From Flaviramulus sp. BrNp1-15 (GTDB taxonomy: Bacteria; Bacteroidota; Bacteroidia; Flavobacteriales; Flavobacteriaceae): 64,000 bases of DNA. Below the pieces are notes generated by a model. That model was not told the DNA's origin and searched no databases. It was given only the letters and a program-made list of their open reading frames with translations. Location of the stretch: contig NZ_CP092099.1 of the NCBI RefSeq assembly GCF_022259695.1, positions 1,720,471 through 1,784,470 on the forward strand, in the 5' to 3' direction. Positions 27,532 through 36,491 of the stretch are shown in pieces. Position numbers and translations under genes: made by a program. Every line of letters begins with the position of its first letter. Positions within the stretch are counted from its first letter, which is position 1.

Positions 27532-29580
27532 ATGAAAGACTTTATAAATAAACTTTACAGAAACCACTCCTTAATTTATAAAGGCTTATTGTTTATATCT
27601 ACCACGTTTTTAATTGTGTATTTATTCCCAAAAAGTGGAAAATTTAAATATAATTTTGAAAGAGGTAAACCATGGCAATCTGAAAATTTACAAGCACCGT
27701 TTGATTTTGCTATTAAAAAAACAGATGCAGAAATTGATTCTGAAAAAAAAGAATTAGTTAATAAAATACCTTTATATTTTGACTTAGATAATAAAGTAAA
27801 AAACTCTGTAGAAAGCGCTTATGAAACTCAATTTAGAAACGCTTTCTCAGATTCTATTTCTAATCGAGTTTATAATAATTTATTTAAAGTAGGAAAAAAT
27901 ATTATCTCAGAGTTGTATGAGTTTGGGATTTTAAGCGAGAACTACGATTTTCAGAAAGATAGATCAGTATCGATACTTGATGGTAGAGAAAAGGTAAAAG
28001 ATGGTTTTTATTCAAATTTAATTCAGCAAGATGAGGTATCATCAAAAATTGATAAAATCTTATCTGATAACAATTATACAAGTTTTAAAACCAACTTTGT
28101 TTCTTTGTTTTTTGATCTAATAGAACCCAATATCACCTATAACAAGTCGTTTACAGACAAAGTATTGGAAGATGAATTAGCGAAAATTTCACATACACGA
28201 GGTAGTATTGCAGAAGAAACCTTAATCGTTTCTAAAGGAGAGGTTGTTGATGGTGAAACGTATCAGATTTTAAAATCTTTACAATCTGAATACGAATCAC
28301 AGGTTTGGAGCAAATCAAATTATGTTTGGGTTGTTTTTGCTTATACCTTATTGGTAGCTTTAGCTTTACTTATGTTGCTTTTATTTTTAAGGAAATATAG
28401 GGTTTCTGTATTTGAAAATAATACTAAAGTCACTTTTATATTCTTTAACATAGCATTATTAATATTTATAACCACTTTGGTTGTTAATTACAATTCGAAA
28501 TATATTTATATTGTTCCTATTTGTATTTTGCCTTTAGTCTTTAAAGCCTTTTTCGATGCTAGATTAGGGCTTTTTGCACATGTGCTTACTGTACTTTTAA
28601 TAGGTTTTATTGTGCCAAATAGTTATGAGTATATGTTTCTGCAAATTATTGCAGGAATTGTAACTATTTTAACGGTTTCAGAGTTATACAAGCGTGCAAA
28701 TTTATTTATTTCAGTTGGGCAAATAACACTTATTTATATTATAGCTTACTTTGCTTTTTTTGTAATTCATGAAGGAAGTGTAGAAGAGCTTAAATGGGAA
28801 ACCTTTATATGGTTTATTCTTTGTGGTTTAGCAACTTTATTTGTACAGCCATTAATTTACATTTATGAAAAACTTTTTGGGTTAGTTTCTGATGTATCAC
28901 TATTGGAATTATCTGATACTAATTCAAAATTACTTAAAGAACTCTCAAATAAAGCACCGGGTACTTTTCACCATTCACTTAATGTGGCCAATTTAGCCGA
29001 AGCTTGTGCAAACGAAATTGGTGCCAATGCTATGTTAGTTAGGGTAGGAGCATTGTATCATGACATTGGAAAAATGAAAAATCCAACGTTATTCACCGAG
29101 AATCAATCTACGGGTATTAACCCACATGATGAATTATCTTCTCATGAGAGTGCTAGAATAATTATAGATCATGTAATTAGTGGAATTGAGATAGCTAGGA
29201 AAAATAATTTACCAGACAGAGTTATTGATTTTATTAGAACTCATCACGGAACAAGCATTGTATATTATTTTTATATGCAAGAAAAAAAGGATTATCCAGA
29301 AGTAGATAAGCAAGACTTTAGTTATCCAGGGCCAAAACCATTTAGTAAAGAAACTGCTATTTTAATGATGAGTGATAGTATTGAAGCTGCTTCTAAAAGT
29401 TTAAAAGAGCCAACTTCTACAAAAATTGAAGCATTTGTTGAAAATATTATAAATAAACAAATTGAAGATGGTCAATTCTTAAATGCAAATATTACTTTTA
29501 AAGAAATTCAATCCATTAAAAAAGTGCTAAAGAGCAAGCTTGCAAATATTTACCATTTAAGAATAGAATACCCAGAATAA
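27532..29580 (+). CDS. 7TM-HD family phosphohydrolase, PgpH-like
   Basis: Membrane protein of 682 residues with an N-terminal transmembrane helix (about 15-33), an extracytoplasmic 7TMR-HDED-type domain (about 35-260), seven hydrophobic helices (about 262-445), and a cytoplasmic HD domain with HHSLNVANLAEACANEIG, ALYHDIGKM (HD pair), HESARIIIDHV and RTHHGT. This is the layout of Listeria PgpH, which degrades cyclic di-AMP; I infer the same role. It precedes the tRNA pair, which has its own promoter. Confidence 0.9.
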   Translation: MKDFINKLYRNHSLIYKGLLFISTTFLIVYLFPKSGKFKYNFERGKPWQSENLQAPFDFAIKKTDAEIDSEKKELVNKIPLYFDLDNKVKNSVESAYETQFRNAFSDSISNRVYNNLFKVGKNIISELYEFGILSENYDFQKDRSVSILDGREKVKDGFYSNLIQQDEVSSKIDKILSDNNYTSFKTNFVSLFFDLIEPNITYNKSFTDKVLEDELAKISHTRGSIAEETLIVSKGEVVDGETYQILKSLQSEYESQVWSKSNYVWVVFAYTLLVALALLMLLLFLRKYRVSVFENNTKVTFIFFNIALLIFITTLVVNYNSKYIYIVPICILPLVFKAFFDARLGLFAHVLTVLLIGFIVPNSYEYMFLQIIAGIVTILTVSELYKRANLFISVGQITLIYIIAYFAFFVIHEGSVEELKWETFIWFILCGLATLFVQPLIYIYEKLFGLVSDVSLLELSDTNSKLLKELSNKAPGTFHHSLNVANLAEACANEIGANAMLVRVGALYHDIGKMKNPTLFTENQSTGINPHDELSSHESARIIIDHVISGIEIARKNNLPDRVIDFIRTHHGTSIVYYFYMQEKKDYPEVDKQDFSYPGPKPFSKETAILMMSDSIEAASKSLKEPTSTKIEAFVENIINKQIEDGQFLNANITFKEIQSIKKVLKSKLANIYHLRIEYPE

Positions 29581-29606
29581 AATTTATAAAAAAATAAATA
29601 AAATAG

Positions 29607-29637
29607 TTGCGTTCTTGTAGAGGATGAATTACATTTG
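29607..29637 (+). promoter_or_regulatory. Promoter of the tRNA-Ser/tRNA-Pro unit
   Basis: TTG (29607-29609), 20-base spacer, TACATTTG (29630-29637). The first tRNA begins 38 bases downstream. Confidence 0.75.
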
Positions 29638-29674
29638 CAACCGCAATTTTATTGCAGAAGTTCTTATTATAATA

Positions 29675-29758
29675 GGAGAGGTGCCAGAGTGGTAATGGAG
29701 CAGATTGCTAATCTGTCAGCGCGTAAGTGCTGCCCGGGTTCGAGTCCCGGTCTCTCCG
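29675..29758 (+). tRNA. tRNA-Ser (anticodon GCU)
   Basis: Acceptor arms GGAGAGG / TCTCTCC pair; anticodon stem-loop CAGA-TTGCTAA-TCTG carries anticodon GCT; a long variable arm (GCGCGTAAGTGC region) marks a class II tRNA; T-arm CCCGGGTTCGAGTCCCGG is canonical. Discriminator G, and the CCA end is not encoded. Reads AGC and AGU serine codons. Confidence 0.96.
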
Positions 29759-29780
29759 CAATTAAAATGATAACCAAAAT

Positions 29781-29855
29781 CGGGGTGTAGCGTAGCCCGG
29801 TTATCGCGCCGCGTTTGGGACGCGGAGGTCGCAGGTTCGAATCCTGCCACCCCGA
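29781..29855 (+). tRNA. tRNA-Pro (anticodon UGG)
   Basis: Acceptor arms CGGGGTG / CACCCCG, anticodon arm CGCGTTTGGGACGCG with anticodon TGG, T-arm GCAGGTTCGAATCCTGC, discriminator A. CCA is not encoded. It follows tRNA-Ser by 22 bases in one transcript and is followed by a terminator. Confidence 0.96.
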
Positions 29856-29866
29856 CTTTAAATCAT

Positions 29867-29903
29867 AAAAAAGCCTGAAAATTTTAATTTTCAGGCTTTT
29901 TTT
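29867..29903. terminator. Bidirectional terminator, tRNAs / GH27
   Basis: A6, stem GCCTGAAAATT / AATTTTCAGGC, T7. It ends the tRNA transcript and, read on the minus strand, the SusC-to-GH27 operon. It marks the left edge of the glycan locus. Confidence 0.92.
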
Positions 29904-29935
29904 ATAAAATTGATTTTTATATGATATAAACTTAT

Positions 29936-31141
29936 TTATATTTTTTCTAGTCTAACCATTAAAACGTCATGTGTACCTATTGTAGCTTGAAGATTTTTTG
30001 ATGTATCTCCTAAGTTTTTGTGATTATACAAATCTCTTATTTTAAAATTGGTATTTTTCATATCAACATATTTTCCATTTAAATCATCACTAATATTATG
30101 TTTTTTCCAATCATGATTAATGTTTACTGGAGAATCAGTCATATTTATAAAAGTCATTGCCCAAGCATCATTTTCAAGAGGTTTTAACCAAATTTCTATA
30201 TTGTTTTCGTTGGTAAAACGAAACCCTTGAATACCTAATTTATCTTGATTTACAGCAATAACTTCTTTATTAGTTAATGTTTTTATAGTTTCTTTTGTAG
30301 CTGTTCTTAAATCGTTACCCATAATTAGTGGTGACGCTAACATGCTCCACATAGCAAAATGGCTTCTGTCTTCGGCATCGGTCATTCCATTTCCTACCTC
30401 CATCATATCAAAATCATTCCAATGTCCTGGTCCAGCAACTTTACGAATATCTTTTCTCATATTGATTATTTTCCAAATACCAGAGGAAGACCAACTACCG
30501 TGACCAACTTCGCAATCCCAACAATTAATAATGTCTCCAGTTACTCGCCATAGATGACCTATATTTTTTGCCCATTTCCAAGGTTCATTATCACCCCATT
30601 CACAAATACTGAATACAACAGGTCTTTTAGCATTATATAAAGCATCTCTCATCGTAATATATGCGCTTTCTGCATTTATTTTACCAGTATTACACCAATC
30701 GTATTTTAAATAGTCTACATCCCACGAAGCATATGCAAGCGCATCTTGATACTCAAAACCACGGCTTCCTGGGTAACCAGCACAAGTTTTGGAGCCCGCA
30801 CAGTTGTATAGCCCAAATTTTAACCCTTTAGAATGGATATATTCTGCAAGCGCTTTCATTCCACTAGGGAATTTCTCAGGGTCTGCAATCAAATTCCCAT
30901 TTCCATCCCGTTCTTTAGCCATCCAACCATCATCTAGTACGATATATTCGTAACCGGCTTCTTTTAATCCCAGTTCTACAAACTTATCGGCAATGTCTTT
31001 AACTAATTGTTCATTTATGTTTGTTGCAAAAGTATTCCAGCTGTTCCAACCTAAAGGTGGAGTTTTTGCTAATCCATCAAACTTTTGTGCAAAAAGATTA
31101 AATGAAAATAATAGTAATAGTAGTAGAGTTGTTTTTTTCAT
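29936..31141 (-). CDS. GH27 alpha-galactosidase
   Basis: Removes alpha-1,6-galactose side chains from galactomannan or galactoglucomannan, probably in the periplasm. The 401-residue protein has a signal peptide (TTLLLLLLFSFNLFAQ), the GH27 opening TPPLGWNSWNTF, VLDDGWM, nucleophile Asp148 in YLKYDWC, and acid/base Asp203 in RVTGDI, followed by GPGHWNDFDMMEVGNGMT. C-terminal all-beta domain present, full length. Last gene of the susC operon; a strong hairpin lies between it and the preceding gene. Confidence 0.93.
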   Translation of the reverse strand: MKKTTLLLLLLFSFNLFAQKFDGLAKTPPLGWNSWNTFATNINEQLVKDIADKFVELGLKEAGYEYIVLDDGWMAKERDGNGNLIADPEKFPSGMKALAEYIHSKGLKFGLYNCAGSKTCAGYPGSRGFEYQDALAYASWDVDYLKYDWCNTGKINAESAYITMRDALYNAKRPVVFSICEWGDNEPWKWAKNIGHLWRVTGDIINCWDCEVGHGSWSSSGIWKIINMRKDIRKVAGPGHWNDFDMMEVGNGMTDAEDRSHFAMWSMLASPLIMGNDLRTATKETIKTLTNKEVIAVNQDKLGIQGFRFTNENNIEIWLKPLENDAWAMTFINMTDSPVNINHDWKKHNISDDLNGKYVDMKNTNFKIRDLYNHKNLGDTSKNLQATIGTHDVLMVRLEKI

Positions 31142-31158
31142 TGTTTATATTTTAAATA

Positions 31159-31184
31159 ACCCCTGTTAGTAAGCTAACAGGGGT
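31159..31184 (-). promoter_or_regulatory. Intercistronic RNA hairpin before GH27
   Basis: Perfect 11-bp stem ACCCCTGTTAG / CTAACAGGGGT with a four-base loop, unusually GC-rich for this DNA and without a T-run on either strand. It sits 18-43 bases upstream of the GH27 start codon in the operon. I infer an mRNA processing or stability element rather than a terminator. Confidence 0.65.
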
Positions 31185-31238
31185 ATATACAAGACTTAAT
31201 TGTTTAGTGGTTAAATTAAATCTAAGATTTTATTTACT

Positions 31239-33737
31239 TTAATTCGCCTCAAAACGAACATTGTCAATTGCAAAGTTTAAAAGTACATCAGCACCTTCAA
31301 ATGCCATTCCAAATTCACTATCAACCAAACTAAAATCAGGAACACCTAATAATGAGCAAGGTATAGTAACAGTTGTCCAACCACCGTCTGTATCAAAAGC
31401 TTCACCGGTGTCATTCCATGGTGCCCAATCGTAAAAAGCATCCACACCATCAGCATCATTAAAACGAATTCTGAATGCACCAGCAGTTAGTGGCTCTAAT
31501 GTGTATATATCAAATTTCAGTGAATAAGCTGAAACATTAGCACCAACAGTAGCGGCACCATTAAAAGTGCTAGCATCATTTCTCCAGAACAAATCTTGCC
31601 AACCAGTACCACCTGTTTGGAAGTTTGCTCTACCATATTGACTACCATCTAAAGTAATGGAGGGATCATTTTCTACTCCAACATTACCCCACCATGGACC
31701 GTTAGCATCCCAATCAAAAAACACTAAATCTGTATCTGCAACAGGATCTGGACCACCACAACCAGGTGTGTCGAAACGTACGTTATCTATAGCAAAGTTT
31801 AGTAATATATCAGCACCTTCAAATGCCATTCCGAATTCGCTGTCAACCAAGCTGAAGTCTGGTTGGCCTAAAACAGATAATGGAATTTCAATTGTTTCCC
31901 AACCATCAGTAGAAAAAGGTTCACCAGTATCATTCCAAGGAGCCCAATCGTAAAAAGCATCTACACCATCAGCATCATTGAAACGAATTCTAAATGCTCC
32001 AGCTGCTATAGGTTCAATAATATTGATGTCAAATTTTAAAGCGTATTCAGTCAAATTTGCTCCTACAACAGAAGCTCCATTAAAAGTGCTTGGATCATTT
32101 CTCCAGAATAAATCTTGCCAACCAGTGCCACCTGTTTGGAAGTTGGCTCTACCATAGGCACTACCGTCAATACTTAAAGATGCGGTATTTTCAACTGCGA
32201 CATTACCCCACCATGGTCCGTTAGCATCCCAATCAAAGAAAACTAATGCAGGGTCACCAACTTCACACAATCCACCTTCACCTGTATCTATGCCTAAAAC
32301 ACTAACTAATGCATCGGGTATTAAAACTCTATTTATTTCATGTAGAATACCATTTGTAGCACCAATATTGGTTGTTACAATACCAGATGGGATTGCATCT
32401 TCAAAAGATGGTATTAATCGAGGTGAATCACCAGATAAATCTGGAGTAATTGTGTCTCCATAAAGCATCGTTATTGCTTCACCATCAGATAATCCACTGG
32501 CCATTAAGCTACCAGCGTAAACATGATATTGTAATAATTCACTTAAAGCTGCTATTTCTTCAGGAGTATCAAAGTCATCCAAACTTTCAAAGTTATTTAT
32601 TGTTGCAAATAAGGCAACAAAAGCATCATTGTTTGGGGTGAAAATTGTTAATTCTTCAGTAGATATTGTTTCGGTTAATCCTGCTTTTTCTACTGCCGCT
32701 AAAAAAGACGTAAACCCTCTATCGTTAGCTCTTTCAACTAAGTTAAGTGTAGCTCCTAAAACAGATTGAAAAACACCTTCTGGGAGTAAAACCTTATCAA
32801 TTCCATGAACAATACCGTTTACACCTTGAATATCTGTTAAACTAATACCAGAATTATTGTATGAAGCATCGTCTATTAATGTACCGCTTATTGAAAATGA
32901 TTCGCCTTGCATTGTAGCTTGAGTAGTTCCATCTATTTCTGCTGATAAAACATTAGAACCAGAAACTACATGATACAATAAAACCTGTTGAAGAACATCT
33001 GTAGGGATATCTGCTAAAGTTTCCCAGCCAAAAGCTCCATTAAGTTCTATCATTAAACCTTCAAAAGCTGTGTTGTTTGGAGCAAATAATGTAAAAGGGT
33101 AATTATCGTTTGAAGGATCTGATTCGATAAGAGCATCTGTTAAACCAGATAGTTCAATAGCTTCTGCTAATGTTGAATAATCTGGATTTGCATTTACATG
33201 ATCTATAATTGTTGGAGGTAGTAATATGCCATCAACACCATGAACAATGCCATTAGTAGCTCCTTTATCATATGCTCCGTCAACTAAAGCTCCCATACCA
33301 TTCAATGTAATATCTCCACTTGTATTAGTGTAAAAACTTAAGTTTAGTCCATCTGGACCTGTAGCTAGAGATGTTAAATATCCAGTTTCCATAGTTGATG
33401 CAAAATCTGGAGTAACAGTACTTAAAACATGGTTTAAAAGTACATTTGAGAGTTGATCATCTGTAAGTGTAGAAATATCTACACCTGAAAATGCATTATC
33501 ATTAGGTGCAAAAACAGTGTAGGTTGTTGTTGTGCTTAAAACATCATCTAAACCAACTTGAGTTAATGCAGACGATAACGTAGAGAATTCAGAATCTGCA
33601 GCTAAAATTTCTGAAATATTTTGTGGGTTTTCACTAAGTTGTTGATTTAATACATCATCATCATCTTTACATGATGACACTATAAATGACAACACTAGAA
33701 TGCATATAAATCTATATAATATTTTGGTTGTTTTCAT
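31239..33737 (-). CDS. Surface lipoprotein: three FAS1 domains plus two tandem C-terminal modules
   Basis: 832 residues. Lipobox ends at Cys23, followed by KDDDD, an acidic surface-export signal of Bacteroidota. Three fasciclin (FAS1) domains follow, each with a YTVFAPNDNAF / FTLFAPNNTAF / LTIFTPNNDAF core and an NGIVHGVDGILLP-type end (about 30-170, 172-325, 326-490). The C-terminus holds two near-identical 159-residue modules (498-656 and 671-829), each starting LVFFDWDANGPWWGNV and ending LLNFAIDNVRF, Trp-rich and probably carbohydrate-binding. Located after the IPT lipoprotein in the susCD operon, it is most likely an outer surface glycan-binding protein. FAS1 in such a protein is unusual to me. 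Confidence 0.85.
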   Translation of the reverse strand: MKTTKILYRFICILVLSFIVSSCKDDDDVLNQQLSENPQNISEILAADSEFSTLSSALTQVGLDDVLSTTTTYTVFAPNDNAFSGVDISTLTDDQLSNVLLNHVLSTVTPDFASTMETGYLTSLATGPDGLNLSFYTNTSGDITLNGMGALVDGAYDKGATNGIVHGVDGILLPPTIIDHVNANPDYSTLAEAIELSGLTDALIESDPSNDNYPFTLFAPNNTAFEGLMIELNGAFGWETLADIPTDVLQQVLLYHVVSGSNVLSAEIDGTTQATMQGESFSISGTLIDDASYNNSGISLTDIQGVNGIVHGIDKVLLPEGVFQSVLGATLNLVERANDRGFTSFLAAVEKAGLTETISTEELTIFTPNNDAFVALFATINNFESLDDFDTPEEIAALSELLQYHVYAGSLMASGLSDGEAITMLYGDTITPDLSGDSPRLIPSFEDAIPSGIVTTNIGATNGILHEINRVLIPDALVSVLGIDTGEGGLCEVGDPALVFFDWDANGPWWGNVAVENTASLSIDGSAYGRANFQTGGTGWQDLFWRNDPSTFNGASVVGANLTEYALKFDINIIEPIAAGAFRIRFNDADGVDAFYDWAPWNDTGEPFSTDGWETIEIPLSVLGQPDFSLVDSEFGMAFEGADILLNFAIDNVRFDTPGCGGPDPVADTDLVFFDWDANGPWWGNVGVENDPSITLDGSQYGRANFQTGGTGWQDLFWRNDASTFNGAATVGANVSAYSLKFDIYTLEPLTAGAFRIRFNDADGVDAFYDWAPWNDTGEAFDTDGGWTTVTIPCSLLGVPDFSLVDSEFGMAFEGADVLLNFAIDNVRFEAN
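31251..32246. repeat. Intragenic tandem duplication, 519-bp period
   Basis: Two copies (31251-31727 and 31770-32246) of one 477-bp module inside the FAS1 lipoprotein gene, start-to-start distance 519 bp. DNA is nearly identical over long stretches, for example the region encoding FQTGGTGWQDLFWRND, with scattered third-position changes; the 42-bp linker region differs. Confidence 0.88.
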
Positions 33738-33784
33738 TATAATTTTTTTTTATTATTAGGTTGAATTTTCATCTGTTTATAATT

Positions 33785-34876
33785 TTATAAGAATCCAAAA
33801 TCATCTACGTAGAAAATATACTGTGCTTGACCTGTATTAGAAGATTCTTGAAAATCTAATCTAAATATTGTGTCTGGTTCTCCACCATTAGGATAAAAAT
33901 CACTTAAAGGTATAACGAATTTAGTCCATTGTCCAGGAACTAGTACTAACTGTTGATGAGAAGCAGAACCATCAAAATCATTTATAGCTAGTGTTACAGA
34001 GTCGCCAGGTGCACCAGTTCCATAAATAGAAACGGTTATTGAATCATATTCATCAAAAGCAATGTTTGGAGGTAAAAAAGTTAATCCTGACCAGCCTTCT
34101 CTAACACTTTGAATAGAGTATTGTCCTAAAGCAGGATCTGTTGCTTGTACATCAAATGTACCGCCCCATTGGCTCATCGACCAATCTGGATTTAAGGCAT
34201 CAATAAATATTGAATAATTAAACCCATAAGAATCAGATTGAACTACAGCACCTCGTGTAGTTGCAAGAAATATAAACGCTTGTTCAACACCTGCCGGAAC
34301 AGCAGCAACAACTGTAGTTTCAGAGATTGATAAAATCTCAGCAGGTCTTTCAACTAAATCGCCATTTTCCTCAGATCCACTAACAAAAGTTACTGTTTCT
34401 GTATCAGTAAAATCTCCTCCAATTAAATTTACTACCTTAACGCCGTCAATTGTATCTTCAGTAAATTCTTCGATTGTTAATAGCGAAAAATCATAATCAG
34501 TATAACCTACAGCATTTGCAATTCTTAGAATATTGCTTTGGCCCACATAAGGAGCATCTTCAGGAATTCTTATAAAAATTAAATTATCTGTTCCTAAAGC
34601 TGGAGCTATTGAAGCAGGATAACCATTAATAGTCACTGATGTAATTGTGCCTAAGTTTTCGCCACGAACAATGTAAGTGTTTTCTAAAACGCCTTGAGTT
34701 ACTGGAACATCTTCTCTTGCCTCACTCACACTTTTAATAACAGGAGGGAGAACGTTTGAATTTGGTGTTTTGTCACTGTCAAACTCATTTTCACAGGAAG
34801 TAAAAGACAGTAACGTTATTAATACTAAAAAGAATCTTGAAGCATTCTTTTTAATAGAATTAATATTATTTTTCAT
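33785..34876 (-). CDS. Glycan-binding surface lipoprotein with IPT/TIG domain
   Basis: 363 residues starting MKNNINSIKKNASRFF with a lipobox in LLSFTSC and an acidic start ENEFDSD. An IPT/TIG domain follows (PPVIKSVSEAREDVPVTQG, GENLGTITSVTINGYPA), then a second Ig-like unit, and a C-terminal jelly-roll-like part (LNPDWSMSQWGGTFDV to QAQYIFYVDDFGFL). This is the layout of the variable surface glycan-binding protein found after susD in many loci. Two other codons upstream (34885) could start the frame. It likely binds mannan chains at the cell surface. Confidence 0.83.
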   Translation of the reverse strand: MKNNINSIKKNASRFFLVLITLLSFTSCENEFDSDKTPNSNVLPPVIKSVSEAREDVPVTQGVLENTYIVRGENLGTITSVTINGYPASIAPALGTDNLIFIRIPEDAPYVGQSNILRIANAVGYTDYDFSLLTIEEFTEDTIDGVKVVNLIGGDFTDTETVTFVSGSEENGDLVERPAEILSISETTVVAAVPAGVEQAFIFLATTRGAVVQSDSYGFNYSIFIDALNPDWSMSQWGGTFDVQATDPALGQYSIQSVREGWSGLTFLPPNIAFDEYDSITVSIYGTGAPGDSVTLAINDFDGSASHQQLVLVPGQWTKFVIPLSDFYPNGGEPDTIFRLDFQESSNTGQAQYIFYVDDFGFL

Positions 34877-34891
34877 ATTACACATTTTTTA

Positions 34892-36472
34892 TTAATTAAA
34901 ACCATCATAAGGAACTGGAGCTTCTAACAATGCAGGATTGTTTTGAGTTTCAGTTGTTGGATAAGGAAACAATAAATCATCTACACTAGCATCAAAAAAT
35001 TCTGAATTTAAAACTGCAGGTGTTACACTACTATCAAAAGTACCTCTATCTGTATTACTTAAAAAATCTATTGCAAAGCTTGGACCCTGACGGACTATAT
35101 CATACCAAAATTCAAACTCAAAAGCTAATTCAATTCTTCTTTCTTGGAAAACATCATCTAAAGTAGGACTTGCTATTTCATCTAATCCTGCTCTACGTCT
35201 AATTTTGTTGAATGATTCTATACCTCTTGCTGCAGGACCACCACCTTTTAGGGCTGCTTCTGCATGTATTAATAATAGATCTCCGTATCTTAAAATATAA
35301 GTATTGTTTGAAGTTGTTGTTTGCCCACTTCCATCATCTCTGGCTACGGCGTCATTACTTCCCACTACATATTTTTTTAATCCATGTCCTGAACCTTGGA
35401 AGTCAACATTATCAGGAACTGTATAACCGCCATTTAAATCTGGATATTCAGCACCAGGTTCTGTAATTGTGGCATAGTATCTTAAATCACCGTCTTCATA
35501 AGCTTCTAATAAATCTGGAGAAGGACCAATTGCAGACCAGCCATCTGAACCTCCAGTAAAACCACCGCCAGGACCAAATAAAGATTGTATGCCGTTACCT
35601 TCTGCATATCTACTTGAGCTTGTCCATTGTAAGGCAAAAATAGATTCAGGGTTGTTATCATTCTCAGGAGTAAATAAATCATAATAACTACCTGATGGAT
35701 CTCCATCTTCAGCATCACCTCCGAATAATCTAAATTCTCCAGAAGTTATTACTTCGTCTGCCATTTGGTATGCCATCGGATAATTTTCTTCATATAAATA
35801 AACTTTAGCAAGCATAGCCTTAGCAGATCCACTTGAAACTTTTCCATTTTCATCAAAATTTGCACCTCTAATTTTCTGATAACAATTTTCTATAGCATAT
35901 TCTAAATCTAATCTGATAAACTTATAAATATCTTCCACTAAATTTCGTGGAACTACTGGTTCTAGTACAAAATCATTATTATCTGCAATAATAGGAACAG
36001 AACCAAATATCCTTACCAAATAAAAGTAAGCTGTAGCTCTTATAAATCTAGCCTCTCCAACTGCATTATTAACTACAGCAAGAGGAATTTCAGGGCCAGC
36101 AGCATCAGGTAATGTGTTTATTACAAAATTAGATTGCCCAATTACAGCATATAAAGATTCCCAAGCTTGAGTTAAAGTACTGTGGTTACCATTTATAGCA
36201 AAGTTTGTAAAATCTGCATTTCTTGGATCCCATGTACGTCCGTTACCTGAACTTAGTTCTCCTATACACCAAATGGTATTCGTATTAAAGTTAAACCAAG
36301 GTGCAGCATATAAGGCATTTGTAGCTACCTCTACCTGCTCAATTGTTTGATAAAATTCATCAACATTATATGAATCTTCTGGTGGTCTATCTAAAAAATC
36401 TTCACCACAAGAAGCTAGTGTTAGCGCAAATACTAAGATAAGTATCAATTTTTTTTCAAATAAATTTTTCAT
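34892..36472 (-). CDS. SusD/RagB-type nutrient-binding lipoprotein
   Basis: Lid of the SusCD glycan importer. 526 residues with signal KKLILILVFALTLASC; the mature part begins GEDFLDRPPEDSYNVDEFYQT, the usual SusD N-terminus. TPR-like helices hold AVGEARFIRATAYFYLVRIFG, and the C-terminal half has LLIHAEAALKGGGPAARGIESFNKIRRRAGL and a terminal FPYPTTETQNNPALLE. The frame is open to 36511, but Met at 36472 directly precedes the signal peptide and leaves a 19-base gap to susC. Confidence 0.95.
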   Translation of the reverse strand: MKNLFEKKLILILVFALTLASCGEDFLDRPPEDSYNVDEFYQTIEQVEVATNALYAAPWFNFNTNTIWCIGELSSGNGRTWDPRNADFTNFAINGNHSTLTQAWESLYAVIGQSNFVINTLPDAAGPEIPLAVVNNAVGEARFIRATAYFYLVRIFGSVPIIADNNDFVLEPVVPRNLVEDIYKFIRLDLEYAIENCYQKIRGANFDENGKVSSGSAKAMLAKVYLYEENYPMAYQMADEVITSGEFRLFGGDAEDGDPSGSYYDLFTPENDNNPESIFALQWTSSSRYAEGNGIQSLFGPGGGFTGGSDGWSAIGPSPDLLEAYEDGDLRYYATITEPGAEYPDLNGGYTVPDNVDFQGSGHGLKKYVVGSNDAVARDDGSGQTTTSNNTYILRYGDLLLIHAEAALKGGGPAARGIESFNKIRRRAGLDEIASPTLDDVFQERRIELAFEFEFWYDIVRQGPSFAIDFLSNTDRGTFDSSVTPAVLNSEFFDASVDDLLFPYPTTETQNNPALLEAPVPYDGFN

Positions 36473-36491
36473 TATTTCTCTTTTTAATTTT

